A stretch of 64,000 bases of DNA from NCBI RefSeq assembly GCF_900188105.1, contig NZ_FZNP01000004.1:310001-374000 (forward strand), in the 5' to 3' direction. The stretch is from Actinomadura mexicana (GTDB lineage Bacteria; Actinomycetota; Actinomycetes; Streptosporangiales; Streptosporangiaceae). The notes under the pieces are model-generated. The model saw only the letters and a list, made by a program, of their open reading frames with translations, made no database searches and was not told the origin of the DNA. A program made the position numbers and the translations under genes. Each line of letters opens with the position of its first letter. The first letter of the stretch is position 1. Below, piece after piece: positions 16,660 through 25,434 of this stretch.

Positions 16660-17203
16660 GGTCTATGCGCGCACTGTCGAGTGGAATGCGGCGCTGCGAG
16701 CGGCGGCACGCAAGGTCATCCAGGCGGCTGTCATACGGGTGTTTGCCCGCCGGGGGTTTGCGGTGTCGACCATCCGCGACATCGCGCTCGGAGCATATTC
16801 GAGTATCGGGTCGATCTATCGTCACTACGCCACGAAGGAAGAGCTGTGTTTCGATCTGCCCGGCCGGGCCGTCGCCTGCCTCGTCACGCTCGCGGCGGAC
16901 AGCCTTGAACCAGGAGGCAGCCCCCTGGTTCACACGTTCACCACTCGTCTCCCAGCGGCGTCACGGCTGACGATGGCGCTGCCGAGTTCGACGTCGTCAA
17001 CCATGGGATTACCACCGACATACCGGCGAAGTCGACCGGTTTCGTTGAGGTACACCGCGCCATGGGGCACACCTTCAAGGATCTCGTGCGACGCGGTCAG
17101 GCCGCCGGCGGCGTTCCTCTGGTCCACGGAGAGCTCGCGAGTGCGTTCGCCCACATCATCATGCTGTACCGGTTCTACATGGCCATCGTGAGAGGCGTCG
17201 GCC
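16660..17203 (+). pseudogene. TetR-family regulator relic
   Basis: The frame through 16739 encodes a TetR helix-turn-helix (VFARRGFAVSTIRDIA, then GSIYRHYATKEEL), with AALRAAARKVIQ just before it. The frame then changes at about 16900-16930. The +1 frame continues with helical sequence (HRAMGHTFKDLVRRGQAAGG, ASAFAHIIMLYRFYMAI) that fits a TetR ligand-domain end. No single open frame spans the gene and no convincing start codon precedes the HTH. It then runs without a stop into the aldehyde dehydrogenase relic, so it is a frameshifted and 3'-deleted pseudogene. Confidence 0.6.
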
Positions 17204-17520
17204 CTAAGACGACAGTCATGCGGGAGAAGGCCTTCGGCCCGGTCATCCGCGTCACCCCGGCGTCCTCCGACGACGAGGCGGTCGCCATCGCCAACTCGAC
17301 GCGCTACGGACTGACCGACCAGGTCTACTCGCGCGACCTCGACGCGGCGCGCCGCATAGCCGCCCGGCTGGCCGCAGCACAGGTCGGCATCAACACCTGC
17401 GCCCGCCGGGGGGACCTCCCTTTCGGCGGCACCAAGGCCAGCGGCCTGGGACGCAGCGGCGGCACCTACGCACTCGCCTCCTACACCGAACTCCGCGCAA
17501 CCGTGCATCCAGCCGACTGA
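17204..17520 (+). pseudogene. Aldehyde dehydrogenase C-terminal relic
   Basis: Encodes the last about 100 residues of an NAD-dependent aldehyde dehydrogenase. Visible are REKAFGPVIRV, DEAVAIANSTRYGLTDQVYS, VGINTC, and PFGGTKASGLGRSGG with YTELR near the stop. The catalytic Cys/Glu region and the whole NAD domain are missing. It is in frame with the end of the TetR relic, so the pair (17062-17520) reads as a fusion open frame created by a deletion with its joint at about 17205. This is not a functional enzyme. Confidence 0.75.
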
Positions 17521-17940
17521 CGCTCCACTCGGAGGCCCGATCCGGGCTCCTTCTCCGAGCGGAGCCTCGGCACTGGCGTCAGTCCGGGCGGGGGGCCGGG
17601 GCGAGACCGGGCCAAGAGCCGATCGACCGGGTGGTCGCCGGGATCGGTCGGGCGCGGTCCAGAACGGCGACCAGCGGACGTCATCTCCATCGTGGATGAT
17701 CACGGTGCCGCCGAGATGGCCAGTGGAGGTGGCGCCCTCGCGAATCTTGGCGAGGTAGCGGACGGCTCGTTCGGTCATGGCGACGGGCCGGCCGGCGCCC
17801 AACAGGACGTCCCGGCATGCGCGCGTGAATGCGAAGCCGGAGCCGGTGAAGGCCGTGCCGTACCAGCGGGCCCCCCAGGGCCGTCGGACGGTTCGACATA
17901 GCAGCTGCAGCGGCTCCGCTCGATCCAGGTGGCCCGCCTA
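17521..17940. other. Gene-free stretch
   Basis: No frame on either strand shows protein-like composition or recognisable motifs. The long minus-strand frame covering 16930-17802 is the complement of the TetR/ALDH relic and of GC-rich spacer. No promoter or terminator stands out. Confidence 0.5.
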
Positions 17941-18060
17941 TGATCTCCCAAATTCCTCCCATCGGACCACCGGTGGCCCTGCCTCGGAGTCGAAGAAGGC
18001 CCCGTGAAGGCGAGGTCGTGCGCTGCCGGTTCGGGGACCCGTGGCCTCTTCGGAGTTGCG
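17941..18060 (+). repeat. Dispersed repeat R, copy 1
   Basis: Begins TGATCTCCCAAATTCCTCCC and ends near CCCGTGGCCTCTTCGGAGTTGC. A diverged copy lies at 24935-25053 with the same start and a matching end (CCCGTGACCTCTTCGGAGCTGC). The end includes CCTCTTCGG, also part of the tRNA-like segments. It lies immediately left of the terminator and tRNA-like copy 2. I see no coding capacity; it may be a remnant of an integrated element or of a tRNA downstream region. Confidence 0.6.
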
Positions 18061-18071
18061 ACAATGCCAAG

Positions 18072-18100
18072 GAGGCCTGCTCATCGTCCGAGCAAGCCTC
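18072..18100 (-). terminator. Hairpin terminator downstream of tRNA-like copy 2
   Basis: GAGGCCTGCTC and GAGCAAGCCTC pair around a seven-base loop, giving a strong stem with one mismatch. It lies 14 bases beyond the 3' end of the tRNA-like segment when read on the minus strand. This is where actinomycete tRNA genes carry their terminators, so copy 2 seems to retain the native downstream side of the tRNA-Val gene. Confidence 0.6.
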
Positions 18101-18114
18101 TGACCTGGCAAAAC

Positions 18115-18156
18115 GTGGGCGATACTGGGTTCGAACCAGTGGCCTCTTCGGTGTGA
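18115..18156 (-). repeat. tRNA-Val(CAC) 3'-half fragment, copy 2
   Basis: On the minus strand: TTCACAC anticodon loop (anticodon CAC), CGAAG stem strand, perfect five-base-pair T stem (ACTGG/CCAGT) with loop TTCGAAC, and acceptor strand TATCGCCCAC. The D arm and 5' acceptor strand are missing on the right, where unrelated sequence follows. Unlike copies 1, 3 and 4 it is followed by a terminator hairpin. The right flank matches that of copy 1. Confidence 0.8.
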
Positions 18157-18552
18157 ACACGACCGATCAAGGCCAAGGCACACTGCCTCCCGGCATCGCC
18201 GCAGGTCAAGCAGCATCTTTCACGACACCACAGCGCAGATTAGGGAAGATCGAGTCCGTTACGGTCTCCCACAATTAACGTCCTTCTGGAAGCGACAACA
18301 TGTGCCCCTCCGCAGCAAGGGAGGTCCGGGCCTCTGCACAGCTACCCGAACGCATGCCTTCTGCGGATCGCGCCCTTCCGGAACTCGGCGAGAGAAAAGC
18401 ATGTGAAGTCCCTGGTGGGGGCAGATGGTTGTGAGGGATCACCCGTTTTACCAGGGCTTCTTCATGTTTCAGGGCCTGCCACGCCGCCCGCGATCATGCT
18501 GTGATCACCCACCCACAGACGTGGTGGAAAAGGCTCAGTGAGCGAGTGCCCG
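18157..18552. other. Gene-free stretch right of copy 2
   Basis: The first about 110 bases parallel those right of copy 1. The remainder shows no gene on either strand. It lies downstream of the NACHT gene on the minus strand. The complementary segments TTTTACCAGG and AACATGAAG near 18450-18470 do not form a clear terminator. Confidence 0.45.
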
Positions 18553-21063
18553 TCATCGCCGAGTTGGTGTGAGGGCGATTCGCACTCGATCGTGCCTGAA
18601 CTGGATCTTCGCGCCGACCGTCCGTAGAACCTGCTTCTTACGGGCGCCACGGAGAAAGCGCATGCCGCGCAGTGGGAAATCGCCGCGCAACCGCAGTTGC
18701 ACGAAGACCAGAGCCGTGCGCCAAATGTCGGAGATTCCGGCCGCCGTCCCCAAGCCCAGGATTGTGCTGAGACCGACGAACGCGGTGATCCCTGCGACCA
18801 GGCCGTGAGCGCGGCCGTTCTGGATGCCGAGCGCCAGCCCGATGGGAACCGCGGCCGTCAGCGCCACCAGCAGAGTGCGGCTGCGATCCTGTTTCCAGTG
18901 GGTCTCCGGGTCGGGTGGTGTCTCGGTATCGGAAGTCGGGCGCGCCATGCTGGTCATGAAGCCGAACGTGGATCCGGTGAGCAGACCGGCGACGGCTCCG
19001 AACTCCGGGGTCTTGGTCAGGCCGTAGGCCAATCCGATCGGCACACCGATCGTCGACGAGGCCAACAGGTCCGTCAGGTTTGGGCCCAGTCTCGCCCATC
19101 GGCGCCGCATACTGGAAATACTGCGAACGCGCGTAGCCGCGTGTCCTGATGCACAACTGGCGACGGCCCCGGCGAGCAGACCGAACAGCAGATGGCCGCT
19201 CTGGTTGCGGACGGCCATGGTCACCACGGCGAGAATGAACAGTGCGACCGCGGGGTTGACAGCGCGCGGCACTCTGTCCGGGAACCCGGGCAGCACCCTT
19301 CGGCGGGCTCCGGAACGTCGATCCGATCTCCGCTCGGGATCCTTGGGGCGGGGATCGCGGGCCTCGGAGACGACCGTAGCCAGAAAGCCGAACACGGAGC
19401 CCATCGCGGCGCCATAGCTTAGACCGAAGAGCGTCCCCGTGTGTCCAGTGACCGTGTACTGTCCCACCGGCCCGAAGACCATCAGGCCGGTAACACTCAT
19501 GATCAGTGTGCCCGCGAGGGTGTTGAGCACGTACCGCTCCCAGCGCGGAACCCAGTGGTGCATACGCCACCAGGAGAGATCCTCGCCGTCCATCTGGACG
19601 GCGAGGTAGCCGAGATACCGTTCCGCCTCTGTAATGCGCCTCTGGTCGGGTCCGTAGGCAACGCTGACGACGCGGCCGAGGAGGAGGTCCTCCACCTTTT
19701 CCCGCGTCTCGATCGGGCCTGCGGTCGACAACTCGTCGACGACCTGAGGGTCCGCGCTGAGGAGGGCGAGGTTGAAAGGCGTGTCGAGCGCCCGGCCGAT
19801 CGGATGCTCAGGATCAGTCTCCAACTGTTCGATCACCTTCCGCAATGGATCGTCGTCCGGAGCAGGGAAGGGCTGATAATCCTTGAGATACGAGATCGCG
19901 AGATCTGGCGTGACCGGTCGCAACTCCAGTGCGACGGCACCGTGTACGGGGCGGTGCCCCGCCTTCACGGCCGCCGTGAAGTCCTGGGTGCGAGTCAGTA
20001 GCACCAGCCGAAAGGTCTGGCTCTCCCGGTTGATCGAGTGGATCGCCTCGATCTGTCGCTCCGGGTCCAGCTCGTCAAAAGCATCCAGGAACAGTGCGAC
20101 CCGGCCCTCGCGGACCACTCGCCAAGCGGCGTCGGGTCCGTACTCGGCAGACCCCAGAAACGTGTAGGTAGTCGCCAGTTGCTGGGCGAACCAGGCACTG
20201 AGACTCTGCTCGGAATAGTTCCAGTCCTGGGCGGTGAGAAGCAGCGGTACGGGTGTCTTTCTGCTCGTGTCCCGCGTTAGACCGATGCGACGGTCCAGTT
20301 CGTGGAGCAGCAATAGGATTGCGGTGGAGGTCTTGCCACTGCCGTAATGGCCCATCAGGATGATCCGGCCGGAGCCAAGGCCGGCGTAGATCTCGAACAG
20401 CTCCTTGAGCCCACCCTCTTGGATGGTGTCGGCTGTCGCCCGCTGGGTCTCGGGCAGTTCCCGGAACCGGCCCGGCTTGTCCGGGTCGCCGACCGCGACA
20501 CTGACGCGCCCCGCGACCGGGCGCTCAGTGCGAGTCCAGCGCGGTGGGATGGGAGGGGGCATGACAAGCCCGCGGTAGGACGCCTCAGAGTCCCATTGCC
20601 CGTAGAGGTTCCTGGCCAGTGCGGCGACTGCTTTGTCCAGCGGACCAACTGATGCACCCACGCCCGTTCCTTCCCAGCGGATCTCTTCTGCAGGTAGAGG
20701 CACCGGTCGCGATGGAGCCTCCTGCGGAGCAGGATGCGGTTGTTCCGGCCCGTCCATCACCGCAGGAACCGGCCGCCCCTTGCGGAGTCGGTCCACCCTG
20801 CCCCACCAGCGCAAGAATTCTTCGTGGTCACCGAACTCCGAACCGACCATTTCCAGGAAGGATGCGACCGCCGTTCTCCGCGGCAGGCTGGGGCCGTTGA
20901 ACCAACGAGTGATCGTTGCCGGGTTCACCCCCAGTATCCAAGCTATCTCGTTATTTCTGGGTTCCCAGTCGGGCCCCTTGCCGGCCTTCGTGCGCGCAGC
21001 ATCGCGTATGAGCGTCTTCAGGACACTGCGGAACTTCGCGATCTCATCGTCGGCTTGACCCAT
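18553..21063 (-). CDS. HTH-NACHT-multispan membrane ATPase
   Basis: An 836-residue protein in three parts. Residues about 35-75 form an Xre-type helix-turn-helix (NNEIAWILGVNPATITRWF). Residues about 215-460 form a NACHT NTPase with Walker A GHYGSGKTSTA (about 238-247), Walker B ALFLDAFDEL (about 323-332) and the sensor-like RLVLLTRTQDF. From about 515 to 800 there are eight or more hydrophobic segments rich in Gly/Ala, then a basic tail. NACHT proteins with variable sensor or effector ends are widespread in Streptomyces-like bacteria, and many act in signalling or anti-phage defence. Here the output is probably a membrane pore or a membrane-tethered regulator, which is inference. ATG at 21061-21063 follows AGGAG. 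It is divergent from the receptor-like gene at 21338. Confidence 0.8.
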   Translation of the reverse strand: MGQADDEIAKFRSVLKTLIRDAARTKAGKGPDWEPRNNEIAWILGVNPATITRWFNGPSLPRRTAVASFLEMVGSEFGDHEEFLRWWGRVDRLRKGRPVPAVMDGPEQPHPAPQEAPSRPVPLPAEEIRWEGTGVGASVGPLDKAVAALARNLYGQWDSEASYRGLVMPPPIPPRWTRTERPVAGRVSVAVGDPDKPGRFRELPETQRATADTIQEGGLKELFEIYAGLGSGRIILMGHYGSGKTSTAILLLLHELDRRIGLTRDTSRKTPVPLLLTAQDWNYSEQSLSAWFAQQLATTYTFLGSAEYGPDAAWRVVREGRVALFLDAFDELDPERQIEAIHSINRESQTFRLVLLTRTQDFTAAVKAGHRPVHGAVALELRPVTPDLAISYLKDYQPFPAPDDDPLRKVIEQLETDPEHPIGRALDTPFNLALLSADPQVVDELSTAGPIETREKVEDLLLGRVVSVAYGPDQRRITEAERYLGYLAVQMDGEDLSWWRMHHWVPRWERYVLNTLAGTLIMSVTGLMVFGPVGQYTVTGHTGTLFGLSYGAAMGSVFGFLATVVSEARDPRPKDPERRSDRRSGARRRVLPGFPDRVPRAVNPAVALFILAVVTMAVRNQSGHLLFGLLAGAVASCASGHAATRVRSISSMRRRWARLGPNLTDLLASSTIGVPIGLAYGLTKTPEFGAVAGLLTGSTFGFMTSMARPTSDTETPPDPETHWKQDRSRTLLVALTAAVPIGLALGIQNGRAHGLVAGITAFVGLSTILGLGTAAGISDIWRTALVFVQLRLRGDFPLRGMRFLRGARKKQVLRTVGAKIQFRHDRVRIALTPTRR

Positions 21064-21337
21064 CTCCCACTCTCCTGTGTAGGCGGCGGAGGGACTCTAC
21101 ACCGATCACGAAGACCGCAGGGGACAAGTCTGACATAGCAACCAGGGCGCGCGATCGATGCGGCCATCCTGTACGCACCACCGGCCTTTCGGCTGCGACG
21201 CAGTTGCAATGCAATTTGCAAAAGCGCAGGTCAGGTGCCATATGGATTGCCTCTCGATTTTTCTTTCGGGTTTGGCTTCCGCGGCACGCCGATCCCTGGT
21301 GAGCTGATTTTCGCAACGACCAGAAAGGAGCTGATCA
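21064..21337. promoter_or_regulatory. Shared divergent promoter region of the NACHT and receptor genes
   Basis: A 274-base spacer between two start codons pointing apart. It contains TTGCAA, six bases, TTGCAA at 21204-21221. Each hexamer is a perfect palindrome, so the pair looks like two half-sites one helical turn apart. An AT-rich tract (GATTTTTCTTTCGG) follows at about 21257. AAAGGAG at 21324-21330 is the ribosome site of the rightward gene. The palindrome is a candidate binding site for the HTH of the NACHT protein. Confidence 0.45.
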
Positions 21338-24097
21338 GTGGCTATCAGCACAGCTTCCCGGAGCCCGCACGAGAACCCCGAGGAATACCGCCGCCGGGTG
21401 GACGGAGCGAACGATCTTCAACGAATGATCCAGAAGATGCGTCGGCGCCCCACCCACCGGGAGGGGGACGTCCCTCTCCCGACCCTGGAAGTCAGCGGGC
21501 CGCAGACGGCGACGAGCGCCGTTATCGCGGCGGTCCACCGACTGTGCAGCGGCGCACCCCACGCACGGATCACACCTTCCGCGTCTCCGACAGGCCAGCC
21601 GGGGTACACCGCGATCTCCGCGCAATTGCACGCGGCGGCGGAAGGCCTGTCGGAACAAGCGCCACGCTTCGAACCCCGGCTGCGGTTCCCCCTACTGAAC
21701 ATGGTCGTCTGGCTGGCAGAGCCCGAGCGGGAGCACGATCTACCCAGCAACGAGCCGGACCGGCTGGACAAGCGGGTCGGGGAGATGCTCCGGCAGCGCG
21801 GCAAGACTCTCAACCCCCGCACGGACCAGCGCACGTTCTGGGCGAACGTGCGCGCCTACGCCGAGGGGCCGTTGCCGGCCTGGGCGGCGGCAGGAACAAT
21901 ACTCAGCGCAGTGTGGGCGGCGCAGGCCCGCATCCTGCTCGGCGTGATCACTGTCCTGCTCAGCATTCTGCTGTGGGCCGCACAAGTGTTCCTGCTGTCA
22001 CGCGCCTGGGCGGGCAGGAGACGATATCGCTGGTTGTTCCGCTCCCAGCCCTACCCACGGAACGGAGGGGAAGAGAGAGCTCACACACTCCGTGATTTCG
22101 CGGTACGGGTGGTGCGCACTCGACGCGCGGCTGACGGGAATCCCTCATCCGCGGACGAACAAGCCGCGGACAAGGCGAACTCCGAACTGGAGCACCTGCT
22201 GGTCAACGCCTTCCTCGAAGACCTACGGCAGGGCTACCAGCGGGACTGGCGGATATGGCGGCGGGTCGCCTGGGCGCGCACTAGCTACCCCACCCTGGTG
22301 GTGGACGGTCCCGGGGAAGCTCTCGTCCAGCGCATCGAAGAGGTGCGGAACGAAACAGCAACGTGCGACCCCCTGCTCGTCATCTACATCCACAACGACG
22401 AGCCCCAGGGCACGCACACGGCCGACGACGGTGCACACCCGTCACCGAAACAGGTGCCCACCGCCGAGGCTGGCAATCTCTGGGAAGAGTGGAAGCGGGC
22501 CCTGGCCCGCGATCGTGAGCTCGGCTCGAAGCGGGTACTGCGAGTGGGCTTGGACGCCGCCGATGCCGAACTCTTCAGCAACACCCCGGATCCGATCCAG
22601 CGGCGGAAACCGATACTGGCCGATCCCTTCTTGCCGTGGGTGGCGGCGTTGGTGCTGCTGATCGCCCCGCTCACCCACCTCGTCACGTCCACCGCGGGAA
22701 GCTGCGCCCCGGGCATCTCGCGCGTCAGCACTGGAGAGTGCATCGGCATCAGCGATGGCGACTTCGCCTTCCACCCGCGCCTGAAAAGGGCGCTCTCCCA
22801 AATTCATGACGCGAACAGCCGGGTGACCGCGAGCCGCCAACCGTACGTCACGATCGTGTACCTCGGTGCCCTCAGCCTCCCCGACGGAGCCGTCGAGGGC
22901 TCCGACGACCTACTCGCCGACGTGCATGGTGAACTGGCCGGCCTGGCTCTCGCCCAGTCCGAGCTGATCAGCAACAGCGGATCCGGCAACGGACGGCTCC
23001 AGCTTCACATCCTGATCGCCAACGCCGGCCACGGGTACCGGTACGCCTCGACCGTCACCAGCTCGATCCTGGCGAAGGTCAACGAGAACGAGAAGGTCAT
23101 TGGCGTGGTCGGGTTCGGGGAGAGCCGAAGCCCGGTGAACCAGGCGATCATCGATCTCGGCAAGCGCTCCATCCCCATGATCGGCACCGCCGGGACCTTC
23201 GACCGGCTCGGGATCGGCTCGACGGGACGCGTCGTCCCCTCGTACTTCCCCTTGTCACCTCCCAACAGCCGACTGGCACGGCATGTCGTCGAATGGGTCC
23301 GGAAGGGGCTCCCCGCGCAGGGGGTCAAGTCGGTACGCCGTCCGTTGGTGCTGTTCGACGGGACCAACGGCGACCTGTACACCAAGGACCTCGGTGAGCA
23401 GTATCTCCGTGCCTTCGGAGGCGGCATGGACGGGGAACGATATGACAGCACGACAAGCCTGGACAGCAAGGTCACCGATATCTGCAGCCGGCCAACACCA
23501 CCCGACGCCATCTTCTATGCCGGGCGGGCGGCCCAGTTCGGCTGGTTCATCGATGCGCTCTCGGAGTCCCGGTGTCACGACGTGACAGTGGTGGCCGGAG
23601 ACGCGGTGACACAGTACGTCAACGACCATGCCAAGGAGATTGGACGCAACCACCGGGTACGGGTGCTGTACACACCTTTGGTGTCGGCCGCCGCCTGGCA
23701 GGGTGTCCCCGCCACCAACAGCACCGACTTCTACGCGCGCCTCGACAGAATGCTCGCTGACCTGGATATCTCGAGACCGGGTGAGACTCGGGCCCCGTCG
23801 CACGCGTTCGGCGCCCTGGCCTATGACGCGGTCCGTACTCTGCGCGGTGCTGCCCAAACTGTGTATTCTCCGCAACCGGACCAGACCGGTGACCTTAACC
23901 GGGGAGGCGTCCTACTGGCCTTGGAGAATCTGCAACCCGTCGATGGGAGCAGCGGGGTTGTCAAACTCCACGGAGATGTAGAACGTCACTACGCGGCAGA
24001 CCGTCCCGTCATGCTCGTCTCCATCGACGGGGCCGGGGCGCAGCATCTCGTCAAGCAGTGCGGAAAACTGTACAACGCCCAACAGACGGGCTGTTGA
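21338..24097 (+). CDS. Membrane protein with C-terminal LivJ-like periplasmic-binding domain
   Basis: A 919-residue protein. The first about 185 residues are soluble. Two close membrane spans follow (about 188-225, LLGVITVLLSILLWAAQVFLL), then a cytosolic stretch, a third span at about 432-450 (FLPWVAALVLLIAPLTHLV) and an outside domain of about 450 residues. The outer domain has the fold pattern of branched-chain amino acid receptors: KVIGVVGFGESRSPVNQ, PMIGTAGTFDRLG, PPDAIFYAGRAAQ and HAFGALAYDAVRTL. It lacks a partner permease or ATPase, so it is more likely a sensor than a transporter part. GTG start at 21338 with AAAGGAG seven bases upstream. Divergent from the HTH-NACHT gene, which may be its signalling partner. 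Two-gene function unknown. Confidence 0.75.
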   Translation: MAISTASRSPHENPEEYRRRVDGANDLQRMIQKMRRRPTHREGDVPLPTLEVSGPQTATSAVIAAVHRLCSGAPHARITPSASPTGQPGYTAISAQLHAAAEGLSEQAPRFEPRLRFPLLNMVVWLAEPEREHDLPSNEPDRLDKRVGEMLRQRGKTLNPRTDQRTFWANVRAYAEGPLPAWAAAGTILSAVWAAQARILLGVITVLLSILLWAAQVFLLSRAWAGRRRYRWLFRSQPYPRNGGEERAHTLRDFAVRVVRTRRAADGNPSSADEQAADKANSELEHLLVNAFLEDLRQGYQRDWRIWRRVAWARTSYPTLVVDGPGEALVQRIEEVRNETATCDPLLVIYIHNDEPQGTHTADDGAHPSPKQVPTAEAGNLWEEWKRALARDRELGSKRVLRVGLDAADAELFSNTPDPIQRRKPILADPFLPWVAALVLLIAPLTHLVTSTAGSCAPGISRVSTGECIGISDGDFAFHPRLKRALSQIHDANSRVTASRQPYVTIVYLGALSLPDGAVEGSDDLLADVHGELAGLALAQSELISNSGSGNGRLQLHILIANAGHGYRYASTVTSSILAKVNENEKVIGVVGFGESRSPVNQAIIDLGKRSIPMIGTAGTFDRLGIGSTGRVVPSYFPLSPPNSRLARHVVEWVRKGLPAQGVKSVRRPLVLFDGTNGDLYTKDLGEQYLRAFGGGMDGERYDSTTSLDSKVTDICSRPTPPDAIFYAGRAAQFGWFIDALSESRCHDVTVVAGDAVTQYVNDHAKEIGRNHRVRVLYTPLVSAAAWQGVPATNSTDFYARLDRMLADLDISRPGETRAPSHAFGALAYDAVRTLRGAAQTVYSPQPDQTGDLNRGGVLLALENLQPVDGSSGVVKLHGDVERHYAADRPVMLVSIDGAGAQHLVKQCGKLYNAQQTGC

Positions 24098-24099
24098 CA

Positions 24100-24412
24100 C
24101 CGCGCGGTCGGGCGGTCGTCGGCGTACACCGTCCGAGCCTGCTCGTGCTTGTCATCGCGTTTGTTCTCCGCTGGATCCGGTCGATGGCCTTGCGGATGGC
24201 GGTGCTGGTCAATCAGCCGCCGGGGCCGGACGGCACGCCATCGGCCGGCCATCGCAGAACGGCGGCAGCAAACACCTCGGCGGCCGATTCCTCGACGATG
24301 TCCAGGTCACCGAAACGCTTGGTCAGGGACACAACCACTCGGCCCCATTCCTCGCGATGGAGAGGGGTGATCGCCTCCCGAACGCCGGCCTCGTCGGCTG
24401 GAACGGCCGCAC
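24100..24412 (-). pseudogene. ECF42-type sigma factor N-terminal relic
   Basis: The minus strand encodes HREEWGRVVVSLTKRFGDLD, then EESAAEVFAAAVLRWPADGV, a premature stop, and AIRKAIDRIQR, with ENKRDDKHEQAR in another frame. This matches region 2 of the sigma factors that accompany YCII/DGPF proteins (ECF42, with a C-terminal DUF6596). There is a stop and a frameshift, and the gene is cut off at about 24100, right after the stop of the receptor-like gene. The remaining two thirds are absent, so it is dead. Confidence 0.7.
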
Positions 24413-24559
24413 CCCGATCCTCCGATCGCGGACCTTGGCGAGCTTTAGCGCCACGTCCAGATCAGGGGCCTCCCACACCCAGTGCGGTGACCACAAACGT
24501 TCACCGGGTTGGGTGACACGCCGGACAGGGTCCGGGACGGGGAGGTTGATGGGCTCCAC
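24398..24559 (-). pseudogene. YCII/DGPF-domain protein C-terminal relic
   Basis: The minus-strand frame contains PHWVWEAPDLDVALKLA and ends near VRPF, the C-terminal pattern of YCII-related DGPF proteins (usually ...APDLDxAL...VEVRPF). The N-terminal half is not present. It precedes the ECF42 sigma relic in the order normal for this two-gene module, which supports both assignments. The whole module was truncated at both ends. Confidence 0.6.
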
Positions 24560-24934
24560 CCTCGTTGACGACAGGTCGTTGTCCAGATGGGAGGCGGCTG
24601 GTGGCAGAGCCGGTCAGAGCACGGCGGTTGACCGAGCACGCGCAGGAGGTCCTCGAGCGAGGCGTCGATAAGGAAGACCGCCGCGCTCCCCGGCCCAGGC
24701 AGCAGAGGCAGCGACGCCTCCAGACGAGCCAGGGTGACCTGCTATCCGCACCCGCAGAAACAGGACGCGGGCCCCGTGCACACGGGCCTGTCGGGCATGC
24801 CGCGAGGCAGACTCCGGCCCACCCCGGCTCGTGGTTCCTGAGCGGAGATGCGGCGAGCACTCAACCCGACTTCGACCGCGCAGAGTGACTGGTAGCGCGG
24901 TCTTCTTGTGGCCTCGTTCGCGGTGGGAGAAGGA
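24560..24934. other. Gene-free stretch
   Basis: Minus-strand fragments such as QVTLARLEASLPLLPG and VFLIDASLEDLLRVLG look protein-like for about 40 codons but have no start, no stop-free extension and no family I recognise. They may belong to the same decayed module as the YCII relic. Nothing else is visible. Confidence 0.35.
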
Positions 24935-25053
24935 TGATCTCCCAAATTCCTCCCACCGGGGCACCAGTGGCCGCCACGGAGTCCAAGAAGCCGCCCTGCG
25001 GGAGCGACGCCGCGCACTGCTGGACCGAAACCCGTGACCTCTTCGGAGCTGCA
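24935..25053 (+). repeat. Dispersed repeat R, copy 2
   Basis: Diverged copy of the segment at 17941-18060, beginning TGATCTCCCAAATTCCTCCC. Its right end, CCTCTTCGGAGCTGCATC, is fused directly to the coding sequence of the IS3-type transposase fragment. The fusion marks a recombination joint at about 25.04 kb. Confidence 0.6.
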
Positions 25054-25433
25054 TCAGGTGGCGCGCTGCACGGTTGAGCGCCTGATGCGCGAACTCGGCC
25101 TAGCAGGGGTCCGCCGCGGCCGCAAGATCCGTACCACCGTGCGCGACGACGGGAATGACCGGGCCGTCGATCTGCTGCGCCGAGACTTCACCGCCGGCAG
25201 CCCGAACCGCCGGTGGGTGGCCGACTTCACGCACGTGACCACCTGGGCCGGCGTGGTCTACGTCGCGTTCGTGGTCGACATCTTCTCCCGCGCGATCGTC
25301 GGCTGGGCCGCCTCGACCACCAAGCGGACCCGGCTGGTGCTGGACGCCCTGGACATGGCGCTGTGGCGGCGCGACCGGGCCGGGCACCCCGTCGGGCCAG
25401 GGCTGGTGCACCACAGCGACGCCGGATCGCAAG
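25034..25433 (+). pseudogene. IS3-family transposase OrfB, 5' piece (interrupted by IS30)
   Basis: Encodes HQVARCTVERLMRELGLAGV, then PNRRWVADFTHVTTWAGVVY with the first catalytic Asp, DIFSRAIVGW, and HHSDAGSQ with the second Asp of an IS3-family DDE integrase domain. The helper HTH region and OrfA upstream are missing. At 25434 the frame is cut by the IS30-type insertion and resumes at 26571. The element is inactive. Confidence 0.85.
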
Positions 25434-25434
25434 G

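Noticed and set aside
16930..17802. 290-codon minus-strand open frame
   Set aside because: Covers the TetR/ALDH relic in reverse; no domain and poor composition.
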